From contig JAETRD010000014.1 of NCBI GenBank assembly GCA_021770345.1, forward strand, positions 1-64,000: a DNA stretch of 64,000 nucleotides, read 5' to 3'. Source of the DNA: Lachnospiraceae bacterium. GTDB lineage: Bacteria; Bacillota; Clostridia; Lachnospirales; Lachnospiraceae. Shown piece by piece: positions 9,889-18,089 of this stretch. The translations under genes were made by a program, and so were the position numbers. The notes under the pieces are model-generated. The model worked only from the letters and a program-made list of their open reading frames with translations. It ran no database searches and was not told the DNA's origin. Numbering within the stretch: the stretch's first letter is position 1; each line of letters begins with the position of its first letter.

Positions 9889-11289
9889 TCAATCTTGCAC
9901 CGCAAGCTCCTCTTTTGAAAAACCGATAAAATAAGTCGCCACAGCGGCAGCCACAAGAGAAAGGCACAATGCAATCACTCCATGAACCAGATTTGCAGTA
10001 TTTCCTCCTGTAAAGGAAAGCACAGAAAGGAAATTTGTACTGGCCATAACGTAAGCTTTCACATCAAAAATCCCCATATACGCACCGCCAATCGCACCGC
10101 CGATTGCCAGAGATAAAAAACAGCGGCGATATTTAAAACACAGACCATATAATGTAGGTTCGGTGACACCGCCAACAAGACCGGAAACAAAAAAACCTAA
10201 ACTCATAGATTTGCTCTCTTTATTGTGCAGGCGAAGAAACGCTCCCAGCGCCACGCCAAAGCAAGCCCAAGTCGCACAGCTGGCACCAAGAATTGCCCCG
10301 CTTTGATACCCCGTTTCAATATAGTCAAGCATAAAAGACATAAAAATCGGCAGATGCATTCCGGTCACAACCAGAAATTCCCAGATAGCGCCTAATACCG
10401 CGACCCCAATGAATCCTGTGGCATTGGAAAACAACACCAGAGAACCGCTGATCGTATTTCCGATAATAGTGCCCAGCGGAGCCAGCAAAACCAGTGCAAT
10501 CGGAGCGGAAACCAACATTGTCAGAAATGGCGTAAAAATCGTTGAAAGTACATCCGGCATAACTTTCGCGATTAATTTATAGATAAGAGCCATTACCGCC
10601 ACTGATACCATAATAGGCAGGACAGTCTGGCTGTAATCATTCATAATCACTGGAATGCCCAGAATCGTAAAAGGCACACCGCCGCTGACCATTGCCATAA
10701 AATCAGGCGCCAGAAGAATACAACCCATATATGCGCCCAGAGCTCCCGGAACATTAAGTTTTATAGCTGCATGATATCCTACAAGAACCGGCAGAAAATA
10801 AAAACCGGCATCATAAAGGAAGTCCAGCAAAACATACATGCTGCTTTCAGCAGTTAAAATTCCTGTCATATCCGGACCCAGAATCGATAAAAGCGCTTTG
10901 AAAAGACCTGCCGCCATCAAAACCGGAATCAGCGGTGTCATACACCCCGCCATATAGTTCATAATATTACTGCCCACCTTCTTTAGCGTCAGCTTCTCTT
11001 TGGGTCCGTCAAGATTCTCGTCGATCGATGCCTTAATCTCAAAACCGCCGATTTTACAGGTTTCCTCATAGACCTTCGGCACATTCTGTCCGACGATCAC
11101 CTGATACTGCCCGCCGGCACGGGCTACCCCCAGCACACCCGGAATTTTTTTCACCTGTTCATCATCCGGAATCCCCTGATCCTTCAGGTTAAAACGCAGT
11201 CTTGTCATACAGTGCGTCACCTGAATGACATTGTCCCTGCCGCCGATTTCTTCAAGCACATTTTCCGCAATTTCTTTGTTGTTTGCCAT
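9889..11289 (-). CDS. PTS EIIBC, beta-glucoside/sucrose family
   Basis: 466 residues. An N-terminal IIB domain (1-85) has the phospho-Cys27 in VTHCMTRLRF and the GVLGVARAGGQYQVIVG motif. A IIC domain with about ten membrane helices follows (about 105-460), ending KEELAVQD without a IIA domain. It takes up and phosphorylates a sugar, probably a beta-glycoside or amino-sugar disaccharide judging from the operon. Expression is likely controlled by the RAT/terminator just upstream (11345-11422) through the BglG-type protein encoded 144 bases away. Confidence 0.93.
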   Translation of the reverse strand: MANNKEIAENVLEEIGGRDNVIQVTHCMTRLRFNLKDQGIPDDEQVKKIPGVLGVARAGGQYQVIVGQNVPKVYEETCKIGGFEIKASIDENLDGPKEKLTLKKVGSNIMNYMAGCMTPLIPVLMAAGLFKALLSILGPDMTGILTAESSMYVLLDFLYDAGFYFLPVLVGYHAAIKLNVPGALGAYMGCILLAPDFMAMVSGGVPFTILGIPVIMNDYSQTVLPIMVSVAVMALIYKLIAKVMPDVLSTIFTPFLTMLVSAPIALVLLAPLGTIIGNTISGSLVLFSNATGFIGVAVLGAIWEFLVVTGMHLPIFMSFMLDYIETGYQSGAILGASCATWACFGVALGAFLRLHNKESKSMSLGFFVSGLVGGVTEPTLYGLCFKYRRCFLSLAIGGAIGGAYMGIFDVKAYVMASTNFLSVLSFTGGNTANLVHGVIALCLSLVAAAVATYFIGFSKEELAVQD

Positions 11290-11344
11290 ATCAATTTCTC
11301 CCTTTTTTATTTATATTCTCAAGCCGTGCACTGCTTTGAATCAC

Positions 11345-11422
11345 AAAAAAGACCTTCTGTGCACACGATTCCTGTCGTTTGCATTGAAGGTCAAGCTCCC
11401 GTCAGAGCGGGATAACAAATCC
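11345..11422 (-). promoter_or_regulatory. RAT antiterminator overlapping an intrinsic terminator, between bglG-like gene and EIIBC
   Basis: Read on the reverse strand, GGATTTGTTA at 11422-11413 opens a RAT-like element that closes with CGGGAGCTTGACC at about 11401-11389. The GACCTTC ending it (11392-11386) also pairs with GAAGGTC (11357-11351), and inner pairs TGCA/TGCA and ACGA/TCGT extend that stem, which runs into six T. The two folds exclude each other, as in bgl, lic and sac leaders: the phosphorylation-controlled antiterminator protein stabilises RAT and lets RNA polymerase reach EIIBC. Confidence 0.8.
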
Positions 11423-11433
11423 ATATGTTTTCA

Positions 11434-12279
11434 TTATTTAATTTCACCGCTGCACACACGATTGATGTGCATGATAAGATACAATTTTTCTTCCTCATTC
11501 AGCGACATAGCAAGCTCTTTCTCATAACACTCGCTGATTTTATCCACACAGGCCGCTGCATCCTGATATTGCTCCCGGATGGTATGATACAATTGCAGAT
11601 TACTGCTGTCGATATGCCTGTGTTCCGCCAGCCGCCTGAGAAGATATTTCAGATGCGTTGCAAAGCGAGCGTAATTAAACGTATCTCTCCGAACTTTCAA
11701 GTTCATCTCCCACTCAATGATCTGTGTGGTCTGCTCAAGAATCTCCTCATACCTCCATCCCGGGTCAGCGTCCGCCGCATCCGGCAAATCAGCCTCAGCA
11801 GCACGGGCATTAATAAAGTGCATCGCCACACCCAACACTTCCCCTGATGGAAATTTAATCCGAAACTCCCTCTCCATAGCGGAAATAATATGTCTGCCGA
11901 CCTTAATTTCAAGCGGATAGCTGACCTCAAGTTCATAGATTGACGGCATGGAAACATAGATCCCGCGCCGCACCCGCTCCATCGCAAATGCAAGATGATC
12001 CGCCAGCGTCAGCACCAGATTGGAGCTGGTTGCGTAGGGCAGCCGGTCCTGAATATCAATCATTTGCCGGGCTGTAAACTCAATCACTTCAGACAGGATA
12101 TCGCTTAGTAATGCAAGATATTGTTCATTGACATCATAGAAGGTACGCTCGATTTTTCCAAGAGGAATTTCACAAGGCGGCCTGACAAAACCGACGCCTT
12201 TTCCAAAAACCACAACCTCTTTCCCGCGGCTGTCCAAACAGAGAGCCACGTTGTTATTGATATTTTTTATGACAACCAC
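11434..12279 (-). CDS. BglG/LicT-family transcriptional antiterminator
   Basis: 281 residues. The N-terminal RNA-binding CAT domain is clear (VVVIKNINNNVALC...GKEVVVFGKGVGF), followed by two PRD domains whose conserved His residues are phosphorylated by PTS proteins (for example DHLAFAMERV and MHFINAR). Start: GTG at 12279, six to nine bases behind AGGAGGGGAGG; an ATG at 12303 has no ribosome site. It should bind the RAT elements at 11345-11422 and 12303-12381 when sugar is present. First gene of the operon, and probably autoregulated by the second RAT. Confidence 0.92.
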   Translation of the reverse strand: MVVIKNINNNVALCLDSRGKEVVVFGKGVGFVRPPCEIPLGKIERTFYDVNEQYLALLSDILSEVIEFTARQMIDIQDRLPYATSSNLVLTLADHLAFAMERVRRGIYVSMPSIYELEVSYPLEIKVGRHIISAMEREFRIKFPSGEVLGVAMHFINARAAEADLPDAADADPGWRYEEILEQTTQIIEWEMNLKVRRDTFNYARFATHLKYLLRRLAEHRHIDSSNLQLYHTIREQYQDAAACVDKISECYEKELAMSLNEEEKLYLIMHINRVCSGEIK

Positions 12280-12302
12280 GCAGCCTCCCCTCCTTCCGCA
12301 CA

Positions 12303-12381
12303 CAAAAAATCCAGAGAACTTTCCTCACAACAGCATCAAGTAACCTGCCATCGCGGAAAAGCCTCCGGAGAGTAACAAACC
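12303..12381 (-). promoter_or_regulatory. Second RAT/terminator in the leader of the PTS operon
   Basis: Reverse strand: GGTTTGTTACTCTCC at 12381-12367 with GGAGGCTTTTCC at about 12366-12355 forms a RAT-like element. CCGGAGGCTTTTCC (12368-12355) also pairs with GGAAAGTTCTCTGG (12324-12311), 13 of 14 pairs counting G-U, and is followed by ATTTTTTG. This is a terminator that overlaps the RAT, directly in front of the antiterminator gene. The double arrangement (before and after the regulator gene) is that of the E. coli bgl operon. Confidence 0.7.
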
Positions 12382-12394
12382 GCTATCACATTTA

Positions 12395-12424
12395 TTATCA
12401 TATCAAAAATCAGCTTAAAATCAA
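12395..12424 (-). promoter_or_regulatory. Possible promoter of the PTS operon
   Basis: Reverse strand TTGATT at 12424-12419 and TGATAA at 12400-12395, 18 bases apart, just upstream of the leader RAT. The boxes are imperfect and the region is A+T-rich, so other positions are possible. I see no clear CcpA site. Confidence 0.35.
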
Positions 12425-12481
12425 GAAGCAATAATTGCTAATCTGTTACACTAAAATTTGTATACTATCACCAATGACCGC

Positions 12482-14542
12482 TCACAGCACCTTCGCTAAC
12501 ACCCGGCACAGCAGATCGACAAGCCCCTCGATCTCAATCGGTTTCGGAAAATGCGCATCCATCCCGCTCTCGAGCGCCTTCTGCTGATCCTCCGAAAAAG
12601 CGTTTGCCGAGAGCGCGACAATTGGGATATTCGCCAGCTCTGCATCCCTGAGCTTGCGGATCCGCCGTGTCGCCTCATAGCCGTCCATCACCGGCATCTG
12701 GATATCCATCAGAATCGCGCAGTAATACCCGGCAGTCGAATTTTCCACCTTTTGCACTGCGATCTGTCCGTTCTCCGCCGTCTCAATCACAAAACCGTAC
12801 TGCGCCAGCAGTTCCTGTGCGATTTCCGAATTCAGCTCGTTATCCTCCACCAGCAGAATCCGCTTTCCCTCAAGCGAGGAACGCTCCACCGCCTGCATAG
12901 GCTCCGGCTCCTTTGCACCGCTCTCCTCCCCGAGACGAAACAGAAGTTTCACCGTAAAGGTACTCCCCTCGCCGGCTTTGCTCTCGACGTCGATCGTCCC
13001 CTCCATCATTTCCACAAACGTTTTTGCAACCGTAAGTCCGAGGCCGGAGCCGAGCACCTTGCTCATCGTCGTATTTTTGGCTCTGCTGAATGCCTGAAAC
13101 AACTCCTCCTTAAAATCATCCTCGATTCCGATTCCGTTGTCCTGTACCGCAAACACAAACCGTCCGTGTTCTCTGGGGGAATTCCGCTCCTCCCGGACCG
13201 AAAGCCGCACAGCGCCTCCGGTGTTTGTGTACTTTACCGCATTGTCGAGCAGCTGCTCAATAATCTCCCGCAGACGAATGCTGTCCGCATAGATATAGCG
13301 GTGGCGGATATCGTCGCATTCCACCGAAAACGTCAGTCCCTTTTTCTCCATCATCAGGCAAAAATCATCCGTAATCTTATGAATCAGATCTTCGATATCG
13401 CAGCAGGACTCCGCTAAAACAGCCTTTCCGGACTCCGCCCACGTCACTTCCATCGACTCCTTTACAATCGACAGCAGCTCGTTGCCCGCATGCCTGATTT
13501 TCTCGACATAGCCGATCGTCCTCGGATCCTTCCCGTATTCGGCCAGCAATTCCGCATAGCCGACGATCGCGTTTAACGGCGTGCGCAGGTCATGGGACAT
13601 GTTCCCGAGAAATACATTTCTCGCAATATTCGCAGACTGCGCCTGTCTGAGTGCAATCTGCAAAAGATTCTGCCGCTCCATCTGGTCCGTGATATCCGTG
13701 CAGATGGAAAGCGCCACGATATCCCCGGTATTCTCCTGCTTGCCGAGCAAGATCTCGTAGCGTCCCATTCTGCGCCTCCCGAGCGAATCGACAGACCAGA
13801 CCTCATAGCTCTGTTCCAGTTCTCCCTTGTAATAACACCGTATCAATCGTTCCGCATCGAAAAATTTCCGGTAATTCTCCCGCTCTCCCTCGTTTACCTG
13901 ACTTACCCACATTTCAACATACGCGGAGTAGCTTGTAACCGGCGGAACCCCCATAAATTCAAATACATCGACAATCTGTTTGTCCACAACCTGAGACGCC
14001 CTGGTGATAAAACTGTCATTTGACAGATTCACCTCAAAAAAAGCCACGGCGTTTTGGAGAATTGCCTTTTTATACTGGCTCTCCCTCGCATAGACGTTCC
14101 TCAGCTCTTCGTTGATCTCTTCAAGCTCGGCCATCCGCTTTGCGAGGCGCTCCGTGGCATCCTCCATAAACACATAAAACACGTCCCCGTACATGGACGT
14201 GTGCGTGCGGCGTCCGTAATCCTCCACCCAGCGGACGGTTCCGTCTTTCGTGAGAATCCGGTATTCCACATAATCCATATTGGAGTCGCTGTCCTGAATC
14301 TGTTTCTGAATACTGTGCTCCACCTGCTCAAAGTCATCCGGATGGACGATTCCCCGAAAACTGTTTCCTGTCAGGCGCTCGAATTCCTCTCCTGACTTGC
14401 AGCCGAAAATCCGAAGCATGGATTTGTTGTAATAGATGAGTTTCTCGTCTTCATCCGCACGATAAATAAAAAAACCGCCGGGCATATTGTCCGCTATATT
14501 TTCAAGAATCGGAAATGTCGTCTCATTTATCTCAATCTGCAT
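12482..14542 (-). CDS. PAS-domain hybrid histidine kinase with C-terminal receiver
   Basis: 686 residues, no membrane helix seen, so probably cytosolic. A PAS/PAC unit at about 10-130 (FFIYRADEDEKLIYYNKS, then YRILTKDGTVRWVEDYGR) is followed by a second PAS-like stretch at 160-290. The kinase core has the phospho-His in GNMSHDLRTPLNAIVGY, then the N box (LLDNAVKYTN), DNGIGI and SGLGLTV. The receiver at about 565-686 carries its Asp in AILMDIQMPVMDG. No output domain is attached and no response regulator or HPt gene is adjacent, so its target is unknown. Confidence 0.9.
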   Translation of the reverse strand: MQIEINETTFPILENIADNMPGGFFIYRADEDEKLIYYNKSMLRIFGCKSGEEFERLTGNSFRGIVHPDDFEQVEHSIQKQIQDSDSNMDYVEYRILTKDGTVRWVEDYGRRTHTSMYGDVFYVFMEDATERLAKRMAELEEINEELRNVYARESQYKKAILQNAVAFFEVNLSNDSFITRASQVVDKQIVDVFEFMGVPPVTSYSAYVEMWVSQVNEGERENYRKFFDAERLIRCYYKGELEQSYEVWSVDSLGRRRMGRYEILLGKQENTGDIVALSICTDITDQMERQNLLQIALRQAQSANIARNVFLGNMSHDLRTPLNAIVGYAELLAEYGKDPRTIGYVEKIRHAGNELLSIVKESMEVTWAESGKAVLAESCCDIEDLIHKITDDFCLMMEKKGLTFSVECDDIRHRYIYADSIRLREIIEQLLDNAVKYTNTGGAVRLSVREERNSPREHGRFVFAVQDNGIGIEDDFKEELFQAFSRAKNTTMSKVLGSGLGLTVAKTFVEMMEGTIDVESKAGEGSTFTVKLLFRLGEESGAKEPEPMQAVERSSLEGKRILLVEDNELNSEIAQELLAQYGFVIETAENGQIAVQKVENSTAGYYCAILMDIQMPVMDGYEATRRIRKLRDAELANIPIVALSANAFSEDQQKALESGMDAHFPKPIEIEGLVDLLCRVLAKVL

Positions 14543-14615
14543 CCGTCTCCCACCCTGTCCCTGTCATTTGCAGCCGTTTGTATTTTCCTCCTTCCATCAT
14601 ACACCAACTGCGCGG

Positions 14616-17600
14616 TCACGACAATCTCTTTTCTCCGCCCGCAAGAACTTTGCAGAGTGCCGCAGACGCCTTCACGTCTCCCCCGTACACAAAACAGTAA
14701 TCCGTCTGCGCGGTCCGTTCCGCCGTCACATAAGGCCCATACATCGGGATATTACAGCACATTACCGCATCCTCCGCGAGAAAGGCAATCCCGTAGCCCC
14801 TGTCCGACAGCACGCAGGGAAGCTTTCTGCTTCTGCCCCCGAAAGAAATATAGTTCGCCGACAGATTCATTTTCAGAAGATCATCATCCAGCACTCCCTT
14901 CGCCCAGATTTTCTCGTCTTTCGCCCAGTCAAAGAACATCCACACCTGATCTCTTGCCCCCTGCACAAGCAGTCTGGGCTCCTTTTCCTGTTCCACCAGC
15001 AGCCGTTTTCCGTCTGACGTAAAAAAGCTCACCGCACCGCTTTTTTTCCCGACTCTCACAAGCAGCCGTTCCGTCGCAAGCTCCGCAGCCTCCCTCGTCT
15101 CCCTGCAGCGCCATTTCACCTGTCCGGGGGAGAGGGCAAGCTCCTCACAGTCCGAAAACACCGGCGCCGCACCTTTACGAAAACTGACGCGCACGATTTC
15201 CGGCGCAAGCGGCACAAGGCGAAGCGTTCCGTATGCACTTGCAAGTTCCACGCCGTCCGGCGTCTTTTTCATCCACCGCACCGCCGTATCCGGTCTCGCA
15301 TGGCCCGCCACGCGCAGACGGTTCTGCTCCGGCATCTCCCCAAACCGGTACGGCGACAGATTTTTCTTTTTTGCGGCGGGCAAATCCGCGTTTTTCCCGG
15401 CTCCCGGACGCACCGGCACGACGGGCGTCTTATCCTTCGGCCGCTGCGCGGTCGTCGGCTCGATTTTCTTCGGCCCGAAGAATTCACGCGAAAACCCCTT
15501 TTCGGGCGCTTCTCTGGCGGACAGCCGTGCTTCCATGATGTCGGCCTCATCCCGCTTCTCCGGCGTCTCTGCCCGCTCTGCCGCTTTCGGTTCTTCCGGC
15601 GTCTCTGCCCCCTCCGGCACCGCATCCTCGATCAGCCCTGTCAGATTTCCCGTGTGCAGCACCGCAAGCTCATGCAGCGCCCGGGTGGCCGCGACGTACA
15701 AAAGCTTCGCATGACCGTTGTCGGAAGGGTACGCCTCTCTGTCGGGATTTAAAATGACGACCGCATCAAACTCAAGCCCCTTTGTGTATGCGACCGGGAG
15801 CACCATCACCCCGCTGCAAAATTCCGCCGTATCCAGTGTTCCGTCCAAAAGCTCCACCGCATTTCCAAGCTTTTTCGCGGTCTCTTTTGCCTGCGCCTCG
15901 TCGCGGCACACCACCGCGATCGTCTCAAGCCCCCGTCTCTGCCATTTCTTTATTGTTGCCGCTGCCTCTTCCAACAGTTCTTCCTCATCCGCGCACCGTT
16001 CCACGCGCACCGAATTTCCGTGGCGCAGAATCGGCTCCGACGGATAAACCGAAAAGGTTCCGTGCCTTAAAATGTCAGCCGCAAAACGGGAAATCTCCAC
16101 AGTATTCCGATAACTTTTCCGAAGCGTCTCAAAGCTGTCACGGGGACCTGTCAGAAAATGCTCCCGCAATTCTTCCCAGTCATTTAAACCGCTTCCGAAA
16201 TGAATATTCTGAGACACATCCCCCATAATCGTAAACGTGCAGCCGACTCGCATACAGTATTTCAATGCGGCGTACGCCGTCATACCGAAATCCTGCGCCT
16301 CGTCAATGACCACATGGCTCGCCTCCCGGATTTCCTCCGTCTCCTTCACCCTCTTGTACAGGTACGCGAGCGCCGCCAGGTCATAGACGTCAAACCGCCA
16401 CCTTTCGTAGGGCACTTTTTTGCCCGCCCGCTCCTGCTCCCCCAAAAACTCCTCGTAGATTTCAAAGATTGACTTTTTCCAGCGCCCCGGCCCGAAATAA
16501 AAGCGGAATCTGCGTTGCAGTTCCTTCTTTTCCTCCGGCGTGTAACCGACCTCTTTTCCCGCAGTCTCGTTCTGAATTTTCGCCGTGATACGCGCGTTTA
16601 GCATCCCGATCTTCCCCTGTATCGAGACCTGCGGATTTTCCGCGATGTATGTCTCGATCGCTTCGCGCGGCATCAGCAGCCTGCTGCGCACATCGGCCGG
16701 ATGCTTTTCCTTCACGCCGTAGATTCCGTAATCCGCGCGGTTAATCGCAATATCCTCCCGCGGAATCACGCGCTGTTCTAACTCTGCACAGTAATCTTCG
16801 AGCGCATGAAACCACGGCAGGCCGCCTTTTTCCTCCGCCCCCTTTTCCGACGCTTTGACGCTCATTTTCTTTTCGTCCCAGTCCTCGTACAAAAGCCGGA
16901 CAAACAATTGTTCCATCGTCATCTGCCGGATGCCGTAGACATCCAGATCCGGCAGAACTCCGGTAATGTAATTCAGCAGAATCCGGTTGCTGCCGACAAT
17001 ATAAAAATCCTCCGGCCGGTATTCCTTTGCATAATTGTATAAGATATAAGAAATCCGGTGCATCGCGACCGTCGTTTTTCCGGAACCCGCCGCTCCCTGC
17101 ACAATGATGTTCTGTTTCGGGGATTTCCGGATAATCGCATTCTGCTCCTTCTGAATCGTCGCGATGATTTCCCCGAGCACCGCCTTTTTATTCTTTGCGA
17201 GGTACTTTGTCAAAAGTTCGTCGTTTGCCACGACGTCCGAATCGTAAAAATCGCGGAGCACATCCTGCTCAATCTCATAGGTGCGCTTTCTGGCAAGATC
17301 AATCCGGTAGGTCCCCTCGTTTTTTACCCGATAGGAACAGGACCCGAGGGAATTTTCATAGTAGACCGCCGCAATCGGCGCCCGCCAGTCAATGACCTCC
17401 GGGTGCGTCACATCCCGCGCAATCCCCACGCGGCCGATGTAGCAGCACTCCTGGCTCTTTGCCTTTTCGGCCGTAAAATCAATGCGGCCGAAGTACGGCT
17501 TTTTCCTTGCCTTCTCGCACCGCGCCAGCTCGTTTTTCGTCTCCTCAAGCATCGCGACCGCATTATTCCACAGAGAGAGCGCCTCCTTGTCCTTCGGCCC

Positions 17601-17744
17601 ATAGGTTTCTAACAGAACGTGCAGCTCCCCCTGCAATTCTTTTACAGCACTTCGCTTCCTCTCTAAATTTTTCTGTGCGATTTCCAGTACGCAGGCCAAT
17701 CTCTGCTCCTCTTCCTCTCTCGTAATTCCCGGTATTTTTTCCAT
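14616..17744 (-). CDS. HelD-like UvrD-family helicase with a C-terminal GH31-N-like domain
   Basis: 1042 residues from the ATG at 17744. Residues 1-80 are a coiled coil as in HelD, which releases stalled RNA polymerase. The Walker A GAAGSGKTT is at 217-225, Walker B is VIDEAQDFG, and YVAATRALHELAVLH is the late helicase motif. A charged, Pro/Lys-rich linker follows (about 710-800). The last 240 residues have no place in HelD: EIVRVSF, SFFTSDGKRLL and especially PCVLSDRGYGIAFL with the ending GDVKASAALCKVL match the N-terminal beta-sandwich of GH31 alpha-glycosidases; the catalytic barrel is missing. The frame is intact through the joint. Usual HelD length is about 770. Confidence 0.85.
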   Translation of the reverse strand: MEKIPGITREEEEQRLACVLEIAQKNLERKRSAVKELQGELHVLLETYGPKDKEALSLWNNAVAMLEETKNELARCEKARKKPYFGRIDFTAEKAKSQECCYIGRVGIARDVTHPEVIDWRAPIAAVYYENSLGSCSYRVKNEGTYRIDLARKRTYEIEQDVLRDFYDSDVVANDELLTKYLAKNKKAVLGEIIATIQKEQNAIIRKSPKQNIIVQGAAGSGKTTVAMHRISYILYNYAKEYRPEDFYIVGSNRILLNYITGVLPDLDVYGIRQMTMEQLFVRLLYEDWDEKKMSVKASEKGAEEKGGLPWFHALEDYCAELEQRVIPREDIAINRADYGIYGVKEKHPADVRSRLLMPREAIETYIAENPQVSIQGKIGMLNARITAKIQNETAGKEVGYTPEEKKELQRRFRFYFGPGRWKKSIFEIYEEFLGEQERAGKKVPYERWRFDVYDLAALAYLYKRVKETEEIREASHVVIDEAQDFGMTAYAALKYCMRVGCTFTIMGDVSQNIHFGSGLNDWEELREHFLTGPRDSFETLRKSYRNTVEISRFAADILRHGTFSVYPSEPILRHGNSVRVERCADEEELLEEAAATIKKWQRRGLETIAVVCRDEAQAKETAKKLGNAVELLDGTLDTAEFCSGVMVLPVAYTKGLEFDAVVILNPDREAYPSDNGHAKLLYVAATRALHELAVLHTGNLTGLIEDAVPEGAETPEEPKAAERAETPEKRDEADIMEARLSAREAPEKGFSREFFGPKKIEPTTAQRPKDKTPVVPVRPGAGKNADLPAAKKKNLSPYRFGEMPEQNRLRVAGHARPDTAVRWMKKTPDGVELASAYGTLRLVPLAPEIVRVSFRKGAAPVFSDCEELALSPGQVKWRCRETREAAELATERLLVRVGKKSGAVSFFTSDGKRLLVEQEKEPRLLVQGARDQVWMFFDWAKDEKIWAKGVLDDDLLKMNLSANYISFGGRSRKLPCVLSDRGYGIAFLAEDAVMCCNIPMYGPYVTAERTAQTDYCFVYGGDVKASAALCKVLAGGEKRLS

Positions 17745-17877
17745 CTTTACAGCCACGCTCCTTTCTTCTGCTTCCGCACTTCTCCTTCCGCCGCCGCATG
17801 TTCTCACGAACTTTGCGCAAAGTGCCAGGTCTCAACCTGAACTATTACGAATTTTAACAAATATCCAAAAAAAGGTA

Positions 17878-17906
17878 TAGACTTGTAATCGGCAATAGAC
17901 TATAAT
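17878..17906 (+). promoter_or_regulatory. Distal promoter ahead of the siroheme reductase gene
   Basis: TAGACT at 17878-17883 and a perfect TATAAT at 17901-17906 with 17 bases between. Transcription would begin at about 17913, which is exactly where the hairpin at 17913-17949 starts. Confidence 0.55.
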
Positions 17907-17912
17907 AGATAA

Positions 17913-17949
17913 TGAAGTGTACCTATTAGAAACTCACAGGCACACTTCA
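17913..17949 (+). terminator. Hairpin with T-run at the very start of the leader
   Basis: TGAAGTGTACC (17913-17923) pairs with GGCACACTTCA (17939-17949), ten of eleven positions, loop of 15 bases, followed by CTTTTTAT. From the distal promoter this would give a transcript of only about 45 nt, or act as an attenuator. The arms GTACCT/AGGCAC could also be a repressor operator over the start site; the sequence alone does not decide. Confidence 0.5.
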
Positions 17950-18011
17950 CTTTTTATGTACTGCCAAAATTCCGTTTTTTACCGATACTTACTCTTCATT
18001 TTTCTCTCTTA

Positions 18012-18041
18012 TTTACACATTCCCGCATTCTATTGTATAAT
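18012..18041 (+). promoter_or_regulatory. Proximal promoter of the siroheme reductase gene
   Basis: TTTACA at 18012-18017 (five of six matches) and TATAAT at 18036-18041, 18 bases apart, 49 bases before the start codon. Confidence 0.6.
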
Positions 18042-18089
18042 AAATATTATTATTTCTGATACTAAAAACAGCGTCAAAGGAGGTTTTAC

